The notes: generated from the sequence alone by a model not told the origin. A stretch of 64,000 nt of DNA from Polynucleobacter aenigmaticus (GCF_002206635.1 NZ_NGUO01000001.1:62001-126000); one strand, 5' to 3'; positions 39,892-51,705 are shown, counted from the stretch's first letter. Program-made: numbers and translations.

Positions 39892-40441
39892 CATGCTTCC
39901 ACAGAATATCTTGGCCACCAGCTGCGCGATTGAGCACACGCGATAAGACAAATAAAAGATCAGACAAGCGATTGACGTATTGACGCGGAGCATCATACAA
40001 GGGCTCCACCCAACCCAAACGCACGATTGATCTCTCGGCGCGCCTACAGACCGTACGACAGACATGCGCTTGAGCGGCGGCGCGCGTCCCGCCAGGCAGA
40101 ATAAATTCTGTTAGTGGGGGCAGAGTGGCATTGTATTTTTCAAGCCAAACATCCAACTGCGTTACATGCTCTGGTTTGAGCAGAGTGTAATTTGGGATGC
40201 AAAGCTCGCCTCCCAGGTCAAACAAGTCATGCTGCACTTGCAAAAATAAGGTTTTGAACTCGGCAGCGATGCCTTCAGGAATGGATTCAGTCATCAAAAC
40301 CCCAATTTCGGAGTTCAATTCATCGACATCTCCCATAGCGCAGATACGCAAATGATCCTTCTCTACCCGGCTGCCATCGCCAAGTCCAGTCATACCGGCA
40401 TCACCGGTTCTTGTGGCTATTTTTGAAAGTCGATTTCCCAT
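39872..40441 (-). CDS. Cob(I)yrinic acid a,c-diamide adenosyltransferase, PduO type
   Basis: Attaches the adenosyl group to cob(I)alamin, giving coenzyme B12 for mutases. The 189-residue product begins MGNRLSKIATRTGDAGMTGLGDG, which contains the ATP-binding TRTGDxGxTGLGDG motif. It has the DVDELNSEIG motif, then FILPGGTRAAAQAHVCRTVCRRAER and the closing YVNRLSDLLFVLSR. All are diagnostic of the PduO/MMAB type. Only 18 bases separate its start from the divergent glcD start. Its 3' end forms part of the terminator hairpin. Confidence 0.95.
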   Translation of the reverse strand: MGNRLSKIATRTGDAGMTGLGDGSRVEKDHLRICAMGDVDELNSEIGVLMTESIPEGIAAEFKTLFLQVQHDLFDLGGELCIPNYTLLKPEHVTQLDVWLEKYNATLPPLTEFILPGGTRAAAQAHVCRTVCRRAERSIVRLGWVEPLYDAPRQYVNRLSDLLFVLSRVLNRAAGGQDILWKHEKKETK

Positions 40442-40459
40442 GAAACTAATTATAGGTAA

Positions 40460-41974
40460 ATGGCTAAAATGATTCCTATGAATATGGTGACCCCACCCCC
40501 CGAGCTAGCGACTATTACCGCCCTTCAATCCAAATTGGTTTCCGCCTTACGACCGGTCCTCCCAGCACATGCCTTGCTATGGGAGCCTGAGGACACGATT
40601 CCCTATGAATGTGACGGTCTGGCAGCCTATCGGCGCATGCCATTGGCAGTTGCCTTGCCAGAGACCGAAGACCAGGTCGCCCAAATTCTGAAGATTTGCT
40701 TTGACATGCAAGTCCCCATCGTCCCACGAGGGTCGGGAACCGGGTTATCTGGTGGCGCCATGCCAATCTCCCAGGGTTTAGTTCTATCCCTAGCCAAACT
40801 GAAGAAGATCATCAATATTGACCCTTTCACCCGCACTGCAGTGGTTCAGCCAGGAGTTCGTAATTTAGCCATCTCCGAAGCAGTCGCCCATCTTGGCCTG
40901 TATTACGCGCCAGACCCATCCTCGCAGATTGCCTGTTCTATTGGGGGTAACGTAAATGAAAACTCTGGTGGAGTGCACTGCCTTAAATATGGCCTCACCC
41001 TTCACAATGTTTTGAAGGTTCGCGGGATTTTGATGAATGGTGAGATTGTGGAATTTGGCAGCCTTGCTCCAGACTCTCCAGGACTTGATTTATTGGCAAT
41101 CGTAATGGGTAGTGAAGGCATGCTGACAGTTGTGACTGAAGTTACCGTCAAGCTGATTGCTAAACCGAAGTTAGCGCGGGTCATCATGGCTAGCTTTGAT
41201 GATATTGAAAAAGGTGCAGATGCTGTTGCCGCCATTATTGCCGCCGGCATTATTCCTGCTGGCCTCGAGATGATGGATAAAGCGACTACCCGCGCCGTGG
41301 AAGAATTTGTGCATGCGGGTTATGACCTCGAAGCTGAGACCATCCTGCTTTGCGAGTCCGATGGCACACCAGAAGAAGTGGCTGAAGAAATCGAGCGCAT
41401 GACTAAAGTGCTGGAGCAAGCTGGTGCCAGTGGCATTCGGATCTCTCAGAACGAAGCTGAGCGGCTCCAGTTTTGGAGTGGTCGAAAGAATGCCTTCCCT
41501 GCAGCAGGACGATTGGCGCCTGATTACTACTGCATGGACGGCACCATCCCCCGCAGAAATATTGGCACCCTACTGAGGCGCATTCAGGGCATGGAAAAGA
41601 AATATGGTCTCGCTTGCTTGAATGTATTTCATGCGGGTGATGGCAATATGCATCCATTGATTTTATTTAACGGCGCTGATCAAGAAGAGTGGCATCGCGC
41701 TGAAGAATTTGGTACTGAAATTTTAGAAGCCTGTGTTGAGCTCGATGGCACGATCACTGGTGAACATGGCGTTGGTATTGAAAAGATTAATTCAATGTGT
41801 GTGCAGTTTGGTGAAGGTGAGCGAGAATCTTTCTGGGGCGTGAAGGCTGCCTTTGATCCAGAAAAACTGCTCAACCCCGATAAGGCTATTCCTACTTTAA
41901 ATCGTTGCGCTGAGTATGGCCGTATGCGCATCAGCGGAGGCAACTTACCGCACCCAGAGTTGGAGCGCTTTTAA
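40460..41974 (+). CDS. glcD: Glycolate oxidase subunit GlcD (FAD-linked)
   Basis: Catalytic FAD subunit of glycolate oxidase, which oxidises glycolate to glyoxylate at the membrane. The 504-residue product has the FAD PCMH motif PIVPRGSGTGLSGGAMP, the ACSIGGNVNENSGG loop, and a C-terminal domain with HAGDGNMHPLI and GTITGEHGVG. The start is uncertain: ATGs at 40460, 40469, 40478 and 40484 precede the conserved region; the first has AGGT close by, while a TAAAAT box at 40465-40470 would suit 40478. The stop overlaps glcE (TAATG). The complete glcDEF set is present. Confidence 0.95.
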   Translation: MAKMIPMNMVTPPPELATITALQSKLVSALRPVLPAHALLWEPEDTIPYECDGLAAYRRMPLAVALPETEDQVAQILKICFDMQVPIVPRGSGTGLSGGAMPISQGLVLSLAKLKKIINIDPFTRTAVVQPGVRNLAISEAVAHLGLYYAPDPSSQIACSIGGNVNENSGGVHCLKYGLTLHNVLKVRGILMNGEIVEFGSLAPDSPGLDLLAIVMGSEGMLTVVTEVTVKLIAKPKLARVIMASFDDIEKGADAVAAIIAAGIIPAGLEMMDKATTRAVEEFVHAGYDLEAETILLCESDGTPEEVAEEIERMTKVLEQAGASGIRISQNEAERLQFWSGRKNAFPAAGRLAPDYYCMDGTIPRRNIGTLLRRIQGMEKKYGLACLNVFHAGDGNMHPLILFNGADQEEWHRAEEFGTEILEACVELDGTITGEHGVGIEKINSMCVQFGEGERESFWGVKAAFDPEKLLNPDKAIPTLNRCAEYGRMRISGGNLPHPELERF

Positions 41975-43131
41975 TGTCGAACTCCAAATATAGCACCAAC
42001 ATGCATATAGATTTATTTCGAGAGCAAATTCTCGCTGCCGCCAAAACCAAAACACCTCTTTCCATTCAAGGTGGTGGCACTAAGTCTTGGTACGGTAATG
42101 CGAATACTTTTACTACGCTAGATACGCGCCCTTACTCCGGAATCCTGGAGTACCAACCTGAAGAGCTCGTGATTACAGCTTGCGCTGGTACACCATTAAA
42201 AGAGATTGAAACAGCTCTAGCCGAAAAGAATCAAGTGCTGCCCTTCGAGCCACCTTACTTTGGTGACGCTGCAACTTTTGGTGGTGCCATTGCTGCAGGG
42301 CTAGCGGGTCCCGGGCGGATTAGCGCTGGTAACTTACGTGACTTTGTGCTGGGTGCGCGCATCCTAGATGGAAAGGGCCAAGACTTGTCCTTTGGTGGCA
42401 AGGTCATGAAGAACGTTGCAGGCTATGACGTCTCACGTTTACTACCTGGCTCCATGGGTACCCTATCACTCTTGCTGGAAGCCTCTGTAAAAGTACTGCC
42501 ACGACCAGCTGCAACAACTACTCTGCGCTGTCATATTTCTCAAGCACGTGCTTTGCAGCTCGCAAATGAGTGGGCTGGGCAGCCCCTACCTTTATCAGCA
42601 AGTTGCTGGATTGGAAGCTCAAAAGATGGTGATGGTGAGTTCACTATTCGTCTGGCTGGCGCGGCTGCCGCTGTTAAAGCAGCCATTCCGCTGATGGGCG
42701 CAGCAGTTCATGCAATAGAGTTAGATCCAAAAGCTGCAGAAGCATTCTGGAGAAACTTGCGCGAGCAAGAGCTACCCGCTTTTCACAACCTCAATAGTAA
42801 TGACGTCCTTTATCGATTAGCGCTACCTGCAGAATGCGGTCCAGTCACCATCCCCAAGATGAGTGATGAGATTATTTTGGAGTGGCATGGGCAGCAACGC
42901 TGGTTTACGGCGCCAGGTGATGATGCGACATTTGCGTCTATCAAAGCGCTTGCTAATGCCAACGGTGGACATGCCACATGCTTTAAGCAAGGCGCCAATG
43001 TTGATCCCACTAAGCAACGCTTTACCCTATTGAGCGAACACGCGCACTCAGCAGCACTAGAGGCGGTACAAGCACGCCTCAGGGCCTCCTTTGATCCCGC
43101 TGGTGTATTTGCAACTTCACGCCTTCCTTAA
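41974..43131 (+). CDS. glcE: Glycolate oxidase subunit GlcE (FAD-binding)
   Basis: Second FAD-type subunit of glycolate oxidase. The 385-residue product has a degenerate FAD-binding PCMH fold: SIQGGGTKSWYG, ACAGTPLKEIETALAEKNQVLPFEPPYFG, and TFGGAIAAGLAGPGRISAGNLRDFVLGARILDG, then GGKVMKNVAGYDVSRL. This is the standard GlcE pattern, shorter than GlcD and without its C-terminal signature. The ATG shares one base with the glcD stop, so translation is coupled. glcF follows after 20 bases. Confidence 0.95.
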   Translation: MSNSKYSTNMHIDLFREQILAAAKTKTPLSIQGGGTKSWYGNANTFTTLDTRPYSGILEYQPEELVITACAGTPLKEIETALAEKNQVLPFEPPYFGDAATFGGAIAAGLAGPGRISAGNLRDFVLGARILDGKGQDLSFGGKVMKNVAGYDVSRLLPGSMGTLSLLLEASVKVLPRPAATTTLRCHISQARALQLANEWAGQPLPLSASCWIGSSKDGDGEFTIRLAGAAAAVKAAIPLMGAAVHAIELDPKAAEAFWRNLREQELPAFHNLNSNDVLYRLALPAECGPVTIPKMSDEIILEWHGQQRWFTAPGDDATFASIKALANANGGHATCFKQGANVDPTKQRFTLLSEHAHSAALEAVQARLRASFDPAGVFATSRLP

Positions 43132-43151
43132 GCGCCTCTTTTAGTAATCCT

Positions 43152-44429
43152 ATGCAAACTCAACTCGCCCCTCAATTCGCCAATACCCCTGAAGGTATAG
43201 AAGCTGCCAGAATCCTTGGTAAATGCGTGCACTGCGGTTTCTGTACTGCTACCTGCCCCACGTACCAAATTCTGGGCGATGAATTAGATGGCCCACGCGG
43301 TCGCATCTACCTCATTAAACAAATCGCAGAAGGTCAAGTACCTACTGAGAAAACACGACTGCATTTAGATCGCTGCCTCACCTGCCGCAATTGCGAAAGC
43401 ACTTGCCCTAGCGGCGTGCAATACGGCAACTTGATTGATATTGGTCGTAAGTGGGCAGAGGAAAATACTCCCGAGCGCCCTCTAAATCAACGTCTCACAC
43501 GTTGGGCCCTCAAAGAGGGTTTAACAAGCCCTAAGTTATTTAATTCGGCAATGGCAATTGGTCGTCTAGTACGTCCACTTATGCCAAGTGGCATCAAGCG
43601 CAAGATTCCAGAAGCTAAAAATAAAGCTCTCAATATAAATACGGATCCTTACGCTAGGCCACAAACAAGCCACTCTCGCAAGATGTTGTTGCTTGAAGGC
43701 TGCGTTCAACCTGGCATGCTACCTAATATCAATTCCGCTACTGCGCGTGTTTTGGATGCACTCAAGATTCAACTGATCAGCGCACCTAATGCCACTTGCT
43801 GTGGTGCATTGCGCTACCACTTGAACGATCAAGCCGGTGGACTAGATAACGCCAAACAAAATATCGATGCCTGGTGGCCTCTGGTTGAACAAGGCGCAGA
43901 AGCCATTGTGATGACAGCATCTGGTTGTGGTGTCATGGTAAAGGACTATGGACATCTGTTTGCAAATGATCCGCAATATGCTGCCAAAGCGAAGAAGATC
44001 TCCGATCTCACTAAAGACATCTCTGAAATACTGCCAACACTTCAAAGTGAGCTCCTTGCTTTAGTGGGGTCAGATCCCAAGTCAGGCGTGGTCTATCACC
44101 CTCCCTGTACCCTACAACACGGGCAACAAATTCGCGGAAAAGTAGAGGGGCTTTTAAGTGGTGTTGGTATTGGCGTACGCTTATGTTCCGATAGCCATCT
44201 CTGCTGTGGCTCTGCAGGCACATACTCGGTAACTCAACCTGAATTATCGGAACAATTACGCAAAAACAAATTGAGCCACCTTCAAACCGCTTGCGAAGAG
44301 TCTGGCGCCCAAGTAATTGTTTCTGGAAATGTTGGCTGCATTACGCACCTTCAACAAGACGACACACCAGTGCTCCATTGGATTGAGATCATTGATCAGT
44401 TGATTACCCAACAACGTCTGACAAAATAA
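43152..44429 (+). CDS. glcF: Glycolate oxidase iron-sulfur subunit GlcF
   Basis: Electron-transfer subunit that passes electrons from GlcDE towards quinone. The 425-residue product has two 4Fe-4S motifs: cysteines 25, 28, 31 and 35 (CVHCGFCTATCP) and 75, 78, 81 and 85 (CLTCRNCESTCP). It then has two CCG-type domains with EGCVQPGMLPNIN and TCCGALRYH in the first and SHLCCGSAGTYS in the second. All expected ligands are present. Its stop overlaps the YggS-family start (TAATG), linking glcDEF to the following genes. Confidence 0.96.
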   Translation: MQTQLAPQFANTPEGIEAARILGKCVHCGFCTATCPTYQILGDELDGPRGRIYLIKQIAEGQVPTEKTRLHLDRCLTCRNCESTCPSGVQYGNLIDIGRKWAEENTPERPLNQRLTRWALKEGLTSPKLFNSAMAIGRLVRPLMPSGIKRKIPEAKNKALNINTDPYARPQTSHSRKMLLLEGCVQPGMLPNINSATARVLDALKIQLISAPNATCCGALRYHLNDQAGGLDNAKQNIDAWWPLVEQGAEAIVMTASGCGVMVKDYGHLFANDPQYAAKAKKISDLTKDISEILPTLQSELLALVGSDPKSGVVYHPPCTLQHGQQIRGKVEGLLSGVGIGVRLCSDSHLCCGSAGTYSVTQPELSEQLRKNKLSHLQTACEESGAQVIVSGNVGCITHLQQDDTPVLHWIEIIDQLITQQRLTK

Positions 44430-45154
44430 TGAGTCAAGTTACCACCAATCTGATGTTGGTAAAACAACGACTTGAGTTAGCAGCGATAGCAGCAAAGCGT
44501 GAGCCAGAGGATATCCAACTGCTCGCAGTCAGTAAGACCTTTCCTTCCAGGGCAGTTGAAGAGGCAATGCATGCTGGACAAACTGCTTTTGGTGAGAACT
44601 ACGTCCAAGAAGGTGTAGAAAAAATTCAGCAACTCGCCAAATTGCGCCCTTGGCTTGAATGGCACTTCATTGGCCCGCTCCAAAGCAATAAGACTCGAGA
44701 AGTAGCGGAGCATTTTGATTGGGTTCACAGCATTGATCGACTCAAAATTGCAGAACGCCTATCTAGTCAACGCGGGGAATTTCCAGAATTAGCAGAGCTG
44801 CAGGTTTGCGTCCAAATTAACGTTAGCGAAGAAGAAAGTAAAAGCGGCATCTCGCTCGAAGAGGTAGAAGTGCTTTGCGATGCGATCGCCAAATTACCCA
44901 ATATTGCACTTCGCGGATTAATGGCCATCCCCGCACCCAGCGAAGATGTTCGCCAACAGCATCAGGCCTTTGCAGCGGTCCGAGAGTGCTTTACCGGGAT
45001 TAAGGCAAAACACGCAAACGATGTCGGGTATGATTTTTTCGATACCCTATCAATGGGAATGTCCGATGATATGGAGGCTGCAATAGCCGAGGGCAGCACC
45101 ATGGTACGTATAGGAAGTGCCATTTTTGGGAAGCGCGATAAGATAAAAGCATGA
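44429..45154 (+). CDS. YggS family pyridoxal phosphate homeostasis protein
   Basis: PLP-binding protein of the YggS/PLPBP family, which has no known catalysis and balances vitamin B6 and amino/keto acid pools. The 241-residue product has the PLP lysine Lys36 in LLAVSKTFP, then FGENYVQEG, EWHFIGPLQSNK, the VCVQINVSEEESKSGI strand, and a phosphate-binding SMGMSDDMEAAIAEGSTMVRIGSAIFG at the end. It is coupled on both sides: one-base overlap with glcF and four-base overlap with proC. The yggS-proC pairing is widespread. Confidence 0.95.
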   Translation: MSQVTTNLMLVKQRLELAAIAAKREPEDIQLLAVSKTFPSRAVEEAMHAGQTAFGENYVQEGVEKIQQLAKLRPWLEWHFIGPLQSNKTREVAEHFDWVHSIDRLKIAERLSSQRGEFPELAELQVCVQINVSEEESKSGISLEEVEVLCDAIAKLPNIALRGLMAIPAPSEDVRQQHQAFAAVRECFTGIKAKHANDVGYDFFDTLSMGMSDDMEAAIAEGSTMVRIGSAIFGKRDKIKA

Positions 45155-46011
45155 GCACACAACACATCAATCAGAATGCCCACATTACCTTTATTGGTGG
45201 TGGCAATATGGGTCGCGCTTTAATTAGCGGACTACTAGCGAATGGCTTTGAAGCCAATCAACTTTCCGTAGTTGAAGCTAATGCCAGTACCGGCCTGCAA
45301 CTACACCAAGATTTTGGTGTCCAGATTATTGGTGCTTTAGAGCAAATCGCTTTTAACTTTTCCAAGAACAATGTCGTAGTCATGGCGATCAAACCCCAAG
45401 ACTTCAATGTAGTCGCCAAGTCTCTGAGTGCCAAACTCAAACACGCAACTGCGCCCGGTCCACTAATCCTGAGTATTGCTGCTGGCATTCGTCTTAAAGA
45501 CATGAGTCGCTGGCTTGACCATGAGCGTTGCGTTCGTGCTATGCCTAATACGCCCGCCCTCATTGGCAAAGGAATTACAGGGCTCTTTGCAGATGCGGCA
45601 GTCAATGCATCTGACCGCGCTCTTGCGGAAACCATCTGCACTGCAGTCGGTCAAGCAGTGTGGGTGAATGAAGAAAAACTGATGGATGCTGTTACCGCTG
45701 TTTCCGGGAGCGGGCCTGCCTACGTCTTTGCCTTTTTAGAAGCCATGCAATCTAGTGGCGAGAAACTCGGACTTGATGCGGCCACTGCCCGCAAATTAGC
45801 TTATGCAACCCTAGAAGGTGCTACCCAACTCGCCCATAACTCCGATGAGCATGCAGGTGTATTGCGCGAGAGAGTGACCTCAAAAGGCGGCACGACTGCT
45901 GCAGCCCTAGATATGCTCAAGAAACTCGATTGGCATGGCGCCCTGGAAAAAGCCATTGATGCCGCCAGTCAACGTGGCAAAGCTATGGGTGATGAACTAG
46001 GTAAGAACTAA
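45151..46011 (+). CDS. proC: Pyrroline-5-carboxylate reductase
   Basis: Last step of proline synthesis: reduces pyrroline-5-carboxylate with NAD(P)H. The 286-residue product has the Rossmann FIGGGNMGRALISG, the VVMAIKPQD segment, VRAMPNTPALIGKGITGLF, and the C-terminal signature VSGSGPAYVFAFLEAM with GVLRERVTSKGGTTAAALDML. It overlaps the YggS-family gene by four bases (ATGA) and converges with ubiA, seven bases apart. Confidence 0.97.
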   Translation: MSTQHINQNAHITFIGGGNMGRALISGLLANGFEANQLSVVEANASTGLQLHQDFGVQIIGALEQIAFNFSKNNVVVMAIKPQDFNVVAKSLSAKLKHATAPGPLILSIAAGIRLKDMSRWLDHERCVRAMPNTPALIGKGITGLFADAAVNASDRALAETICTAVGQAVWVNEEKLMDAVTAVSGSGPAYVFAFLEAMQSSGEKLGLDAATARKLAYATLEGATQLAHNSDEHAGVLRERVTSKGGTTAAALDMLKKLDWHGALEKAIDAASQRGKAMGDELGKN

Positions 46012-46018
46012 AGGCGAG

Positions 46019-46876
46019 CTAAATACGAGCTAGTCCCAAGAGGATTCCTAAAAATAGGAATCCGCCTAACCAATTGTTATGACGAAATGCTTTGAAGCAA
46101 TCTTCACGCTTACGGGTGGAAACTAGTTTGAGATGGTAGACCGCACAAGCCAGTGCCAACCCCCACCCAAGCCAAAAGTAATCGCTCAGGTTTGCAATCT
46201 GGGCAACCCATGCCTGACTTAGCAATAAGATACCGTAACTCACGGCAATTGCCAGCACATCAAAACGCCCAAAGGTAATGGCAGAAGTACGCAAACCTAA
46301 ACGCAAATCATCATCGCGATCAACCATGGCATAAGCCGTATCGTAAGCAATGGCCCAGAAAATATTACCGATAAATAAAATCCATGCCTCTGCTGGAATG
46401 AAATCGAGCACAGCCGCATAGGCCATCGGAATCCCAAAGCCAAAAGCAATTCCAAGGACCGCCTGTGGAATAGCAAAGAAGCGCTTGGTAAAGGGGTAAA
46501 CAATCGCAACCGCCAAAGCAAAGAAAGAAAGCTCCTGAGTGAGGGCATTCAAAGGCTGAATCAGCAAAAAGGCGATCAGCGCCAAACCGCCAGCAACAAG
46601 CAAAGCCTCTTTCCCGGAAATCTTGCCACTCGTAATGGGTCGATCTTTGGTGCGTAATACATGGCGATCAAAATCGCGATCTGCATAGTCATTTATGGCG
46701 CAACCTGCACTACGCATTAGAAATGTTCCAAGGGTAAAAATAATTAAGAGATGCCATTCAGGGAAACCGCCGCTCGCCAACCAAAGGGCCCATAAGGTTG
46801 GCCACAACAACAGCAGTGTTCCGATCGGTTTATCCAAACGGATCAAATAGGCGTAAGCTATAAAACGATCGCGCAT
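46019..46876 (-). CDS. ubiA: 4-hydroxybenzoate polyprenyltransferase
   Basis: Integral membrane prenyltransferase that attaches the isoprenoid tail to 4-hydroxybenzoate in ubiquinone synthesis. The 285-residue product starts [24 protein letters not shown] and contains both aspartate-rich motifs, NDYADRDFD and [13 protein letters not shown], which bind Mg-diphosphate. About eight to nine hydrophobic segments follow the family pattern. It lies 36 bases downstream of recG on the same strand. Confidence 0.97.
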   Translation of the reverse strand: MRDRFIAYAYLIRLDKPIGTLLLLWPTLWALWLASGGFPEWHLLIIFTLGTFLMRSAGCAINDYADRDFDRHVLRTKDRPITSGKISGKEALLVAGGLALIAFLLIQPLNALTQELSFFALAVAIVYPFTKRFFAIPQAVLGIAFGFGIPMAYAAVLDFIPAEAWILFIGNIFWAIAYDTAYAMVDRDDDLRLGLRTSAITFGRFDVLAIAVSYGILLLSQAWVAQIANLSDYFWLGWGLALACAVYHLKLVSTRKREDCFKAFRHNNWLGGFLFLGILLGLARI

Positions 46877-46912
46877 TAGATAAATAGTCTTTTCATAGTC
46901 ATGACGTAATTA

Positions 46913-49000
46913 TCAAGCCTTGAGAAACTCAGTGCGAGATCCTAGCCAACGCTCTAGGTGTCTTTCCACTAGGTCGCCATGCTCAGCCAACAAACGATCG
47001 GCAGCTATTTGCGCCAATTCAATTAACCAAGCATCTCGCTGAAGATCCACAAAACGCAACATCGCATCGCCGGATTGTTTGGCCCCTAAAAGCTCGCCTG
47101 GACCGCGGAGTGATAAGTCCCGCTCTGCAATTACAAAACCATCCGAAGTTTCTCTTAAGGTTTGTAATCGCTCTTTTGCTGCTAAAGATAATGGCTCTGC
47201 GTACATCAAAATACAAACTGAATCTGCTGAACCACGTCCTACGCGCCCCCTTAACTGATGAATCTGCGCATAACCAAAGCGTTCGGCATGCTCAATTACC
47301 ATCAATGCAGCATTAGGCACATCTACACCCACCTCAATGACCGTAGTCGCCACCAGCAGTTGAATCTCGTTGGCTTTGAAGGCAGCCATGACAGTAGCTT
47401 TCTCTTCACTTTTTAATCGACCGTGCACCAAACCCACTTTGAAATCAGGTAATGCTTTCGTGAGCTGCTCAAAACTTTCAACGGCGGTCTGTAATTGCAA
47501 TACTTCGGATTCTTCAATCAATGGACAAACCCAATAGGCCTGCAGACCCTTAACCAGCCAATCATGTAAGCCGCCAATCACCTCATCCCTGCGAGCAGCC
47601 TTAACAACCTTTGTAGTAATGGGTTTGCGGCCTGGTGGAAGCTCATCAATGACAGAAACATCCAAGTCAGCATAGTAGGTCATCGCCAGCGTGCGAGGAA
47701 TTGGGGTGGCTGACATCATCAGCTGGTGGCAATAAAACAATTCCGAACCAACGCGTTGCTGAATCTCTAAACGCTGTCTCACACCAAAACGATGTTGCTC
47801 ATCAATCACCGCTAAACCTAGCTTTGCAAAACTCACCTTATCCTGAATGAGTGCATGTGTACCAATAATGAGTTGCGCATCACCGCCCCCTATCATCTCT
47901 TGCGCCAGTCTTTTTTCTTTGGCCTTTAAGCTTCCCGAGAGCCAGGCAATCTTGACACCCAAAGGTTCGAACCACTCCCTCATCTTAAGATAGTGCTGCT
48001 CAGCCAGAATTTCTGTCGGAGCCATGATGGCTGCTTGATACCCATGATCCATGGCGCGTGCTGCGGCTAAAGCGGCAATGACTGTCTTCCCACTTCCCAC
48101 ATCGCCTTGTAATAAACGATTCATCGGAAAAGCATTGGACAGGTCAAGTCCAATCTCAGACCAGACGCGAGTTTGAGCGCCCGTCAACTGGAAAGGCAAG
48201 ACTTTGAGTAAGCCCTCTTCAATGCTTGAACTTACTTTGCTTGCCTTGGTTTTTGGTTGATCTTTCTTAAAACTAGGGGCACGTCTTTCTCTACGAATAG
48301 CATGCGCCCGCTTTAAAGAAATCTGTTGTGCCAACAACTCCTCAAACTGCACACGACGCCATGCAGAATGCGTACGCTCAAGTAGTGACTGAGTATTTGC
48401 ATCAGCCGGTGGTTGGTGCAAATAAACGATTGCTTCTTGCAGTGGAGGCCAATCATTGCTTGGCAAAATTTCTGCCATTAATTTAGGCGGGAGAAATTCT
48501 GCCAAACTTTCTTTCAAACTGGCATCGCGTAAAGCTTGCAGGACTGCTTTCCGAATAATGGTTTGGGATATACCAGCGCTGGCGGGGTATACCGGGGTCA
48601 AACTGGCGGATAACGGCGCATCTGGAGTGACGGCACGAACGATGGGATGCACCATCTCCGCACCAAGGTAGCCCTCTCGCACCTCGCCACGCACACGGAC
48701 ATGACTGCCGACTGCCATTTGCTTTTGCTGGCTAGGGTAGAAATTCAGAAAACGGAGTTGAAGTGAAGCGGTATCGTCCTCAATCGTGACTAAAAGCTGT
48801 CTTCTAGGGCGAAACAGGACCTGATTCCGAATCACGACGCCCTGAGTCTGGATGGATTGAAACCTTCCAAGCCCTAGAGCCTCCTCAATCGTGAAAAGCT
48901 CAGTCTCGTCTTCATAGCGAGATGGCAGATGCAAAGCAAGTGCCATAGGGCTGTTTAAACCCATCTTTTCGAGTGTAGTTGGCGGTCGCTTAGTCGTCAT
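46913..49000 (-). CDS. recG: ATP-dependent DNA helicase RecG
   Basis: Branched-DNA helicase that remodels stalled forks and R-loops. The 695-residue product has an N-terminal OB-fold wedge region, Walker A GDVGSGKT, the DEQH motif (VIDEQHRFG), a SATPIPRTLAMT motif III, and the ATTVIEVGVDVPNA and QLRGRVGRG motifs of the second RecA domain, with the TRG-type region beyond. I chose the ATG at 49000, giving almost the E. coli length (693). A longer form from 49069 would add 23 residues inside the divergent queA. GGA lies 9 bases before the chosen start. Confidence 0.96.
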   Translation of the reverse strand: MTTKRPPTTLEKMGLNSPMALALHLPSRYEDETELFTIEEALGLGRFQSIQTQGVVIRNQVLFRPRRQLLVTIEDDTASLQLRFLNFYPSQQKQMAVGSHVRVRGEVREGYLGAEMVHPIVRAVTPDAPLSASLTPVYPASAGISQTIIRKAVLQALRDASLKESLAEFLPPKLMAEILPSNDWPPLQEAIVYLHQPPADANTQSLLERTHSAWRRVQFEELLAQQISLKRAHAIRRERRAPSFKKDQPKTKASKVSSSIEEGLLKVLPFQLTGAQTRVWSEIGLDLSNAFPMNRLLQGDVGSGKTVIAALAAARAMDHGYQAAIMAPTEILAEQHYLKMREWFEPLGVKIAWLSGSLKAKEKRLAQEMIGGGDAQLIIGTHALIQDKVSFAKLGLAVIDEQHRFGVRQRLEIQQRVGSELFYCHQLMMSATPIPRTLAMTYYADLDVSVIDELPPGRKPITTKVVKAARRDEVIGGLHDWLVKGLQAYWVCPLIEESEVLQLQTAVESFEQLTKALPDFKVGLVHGRLKSEEKATVMAAFKANEIQLLVATTVIEVGVDVPNAALMVIEHAERFGYAQIHQLRGRVGRGSADSVCILMYAEPLSLAAKERLQTLRETSDGFVIAERDLSLRGPGELLGAKQSGDAMLRFVDLQRDAWLIELAQIAADRLLAEHGDLVERHLERWLGSRTEFLKA

Positions 49001-49030
49001 CGTTAAAATCCAATACCTGATGGTAATGCT

Positions 49031-51231
<2,201 letters not shown>

Positions 51232-51291
51232 TAGCCCTAGGGCAGTAAATCAGTCCTACAAGCCCCATACAGTTTAGAATTGCGGGTTTAC

Positions 51292-51326
51292 GGCTTTGCA
51301 TAAAAAGCCTAAAACTGAAGCAGTTT
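51292..51326 (+). promoter_or_regulatory. Two adjacent hairpins in the leader before yajC
   Basis: GGCTTT/AAAGCC (51292-51309) and AAACTG/CAGTTT (51312-51326) lie back to back about 28 bases before the yajC ATG. No T-run follows either, so they do not form a standard terminator. They may shape the leader of the yajC-secDF transcript. Confidence 0.35.
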
Positions 51327-51353
51327 CCTATTGGTCATTAATGGAGGTTTTGT

Positions 51354-51680
51354 ATGTGGATTAGTAACGCTTTTGCCCAGGCTCCAGCCGCGGGTGCAGA
51401 TTCCGGTGGCTTGATGAGCTTCCTTCCCCTAGTGTTGATGTTTGCAGTCCTGTACTTCATCATGATTCGCCCGCAAATGAAGCGTCAAAAAGAAACTAAA
51501 TCAATGCTTGAGACTTTGTCAGTTGGAGACGAAGTTGTCACTAGTGGCGGCATCATCGGCAAAGTGACAGCATTGAAAGATCAAGTTGTTACGGTTGAAA
51601 TTGCTGCTGGCACTGAAGTGCAAATGCAAAAAGGCGCCATCACAACAGTATTGCCAAAAGGCTCACTGAAGTCCGCTTAA
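51354..51680 (+). CDS. yajC: Sec translocon accessory protein YajC
   Basis: Small single-pass membrane subunit of the SecDF-YajC complex. The 108-residue product has a hydrophobic helix at about 21-42 (LMSFLPLVLMFAVLYFIMI) followed by the conserved RPQMKRQKE and a cytoplasmic domain with LSVGDEVVTSGGIIGKV. GGAGG precedes the ATG at a suitable distance. secD starts 25 bases downstream. Confidence 0.97.
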   Translation: MWISNAFAQAPAAGADSGGLMSFLPLVLMFAVLYFIMIRPQMKRQKETKSMLETLSVGDEVVTSGGIIGKVTALKDQVVTVEIAAGTEVQMQKGAITTVLPKGSLKSA

Positions 51681-51705
51681 TACGCTTGCTGAAAAGTATC
51701 TCAAA

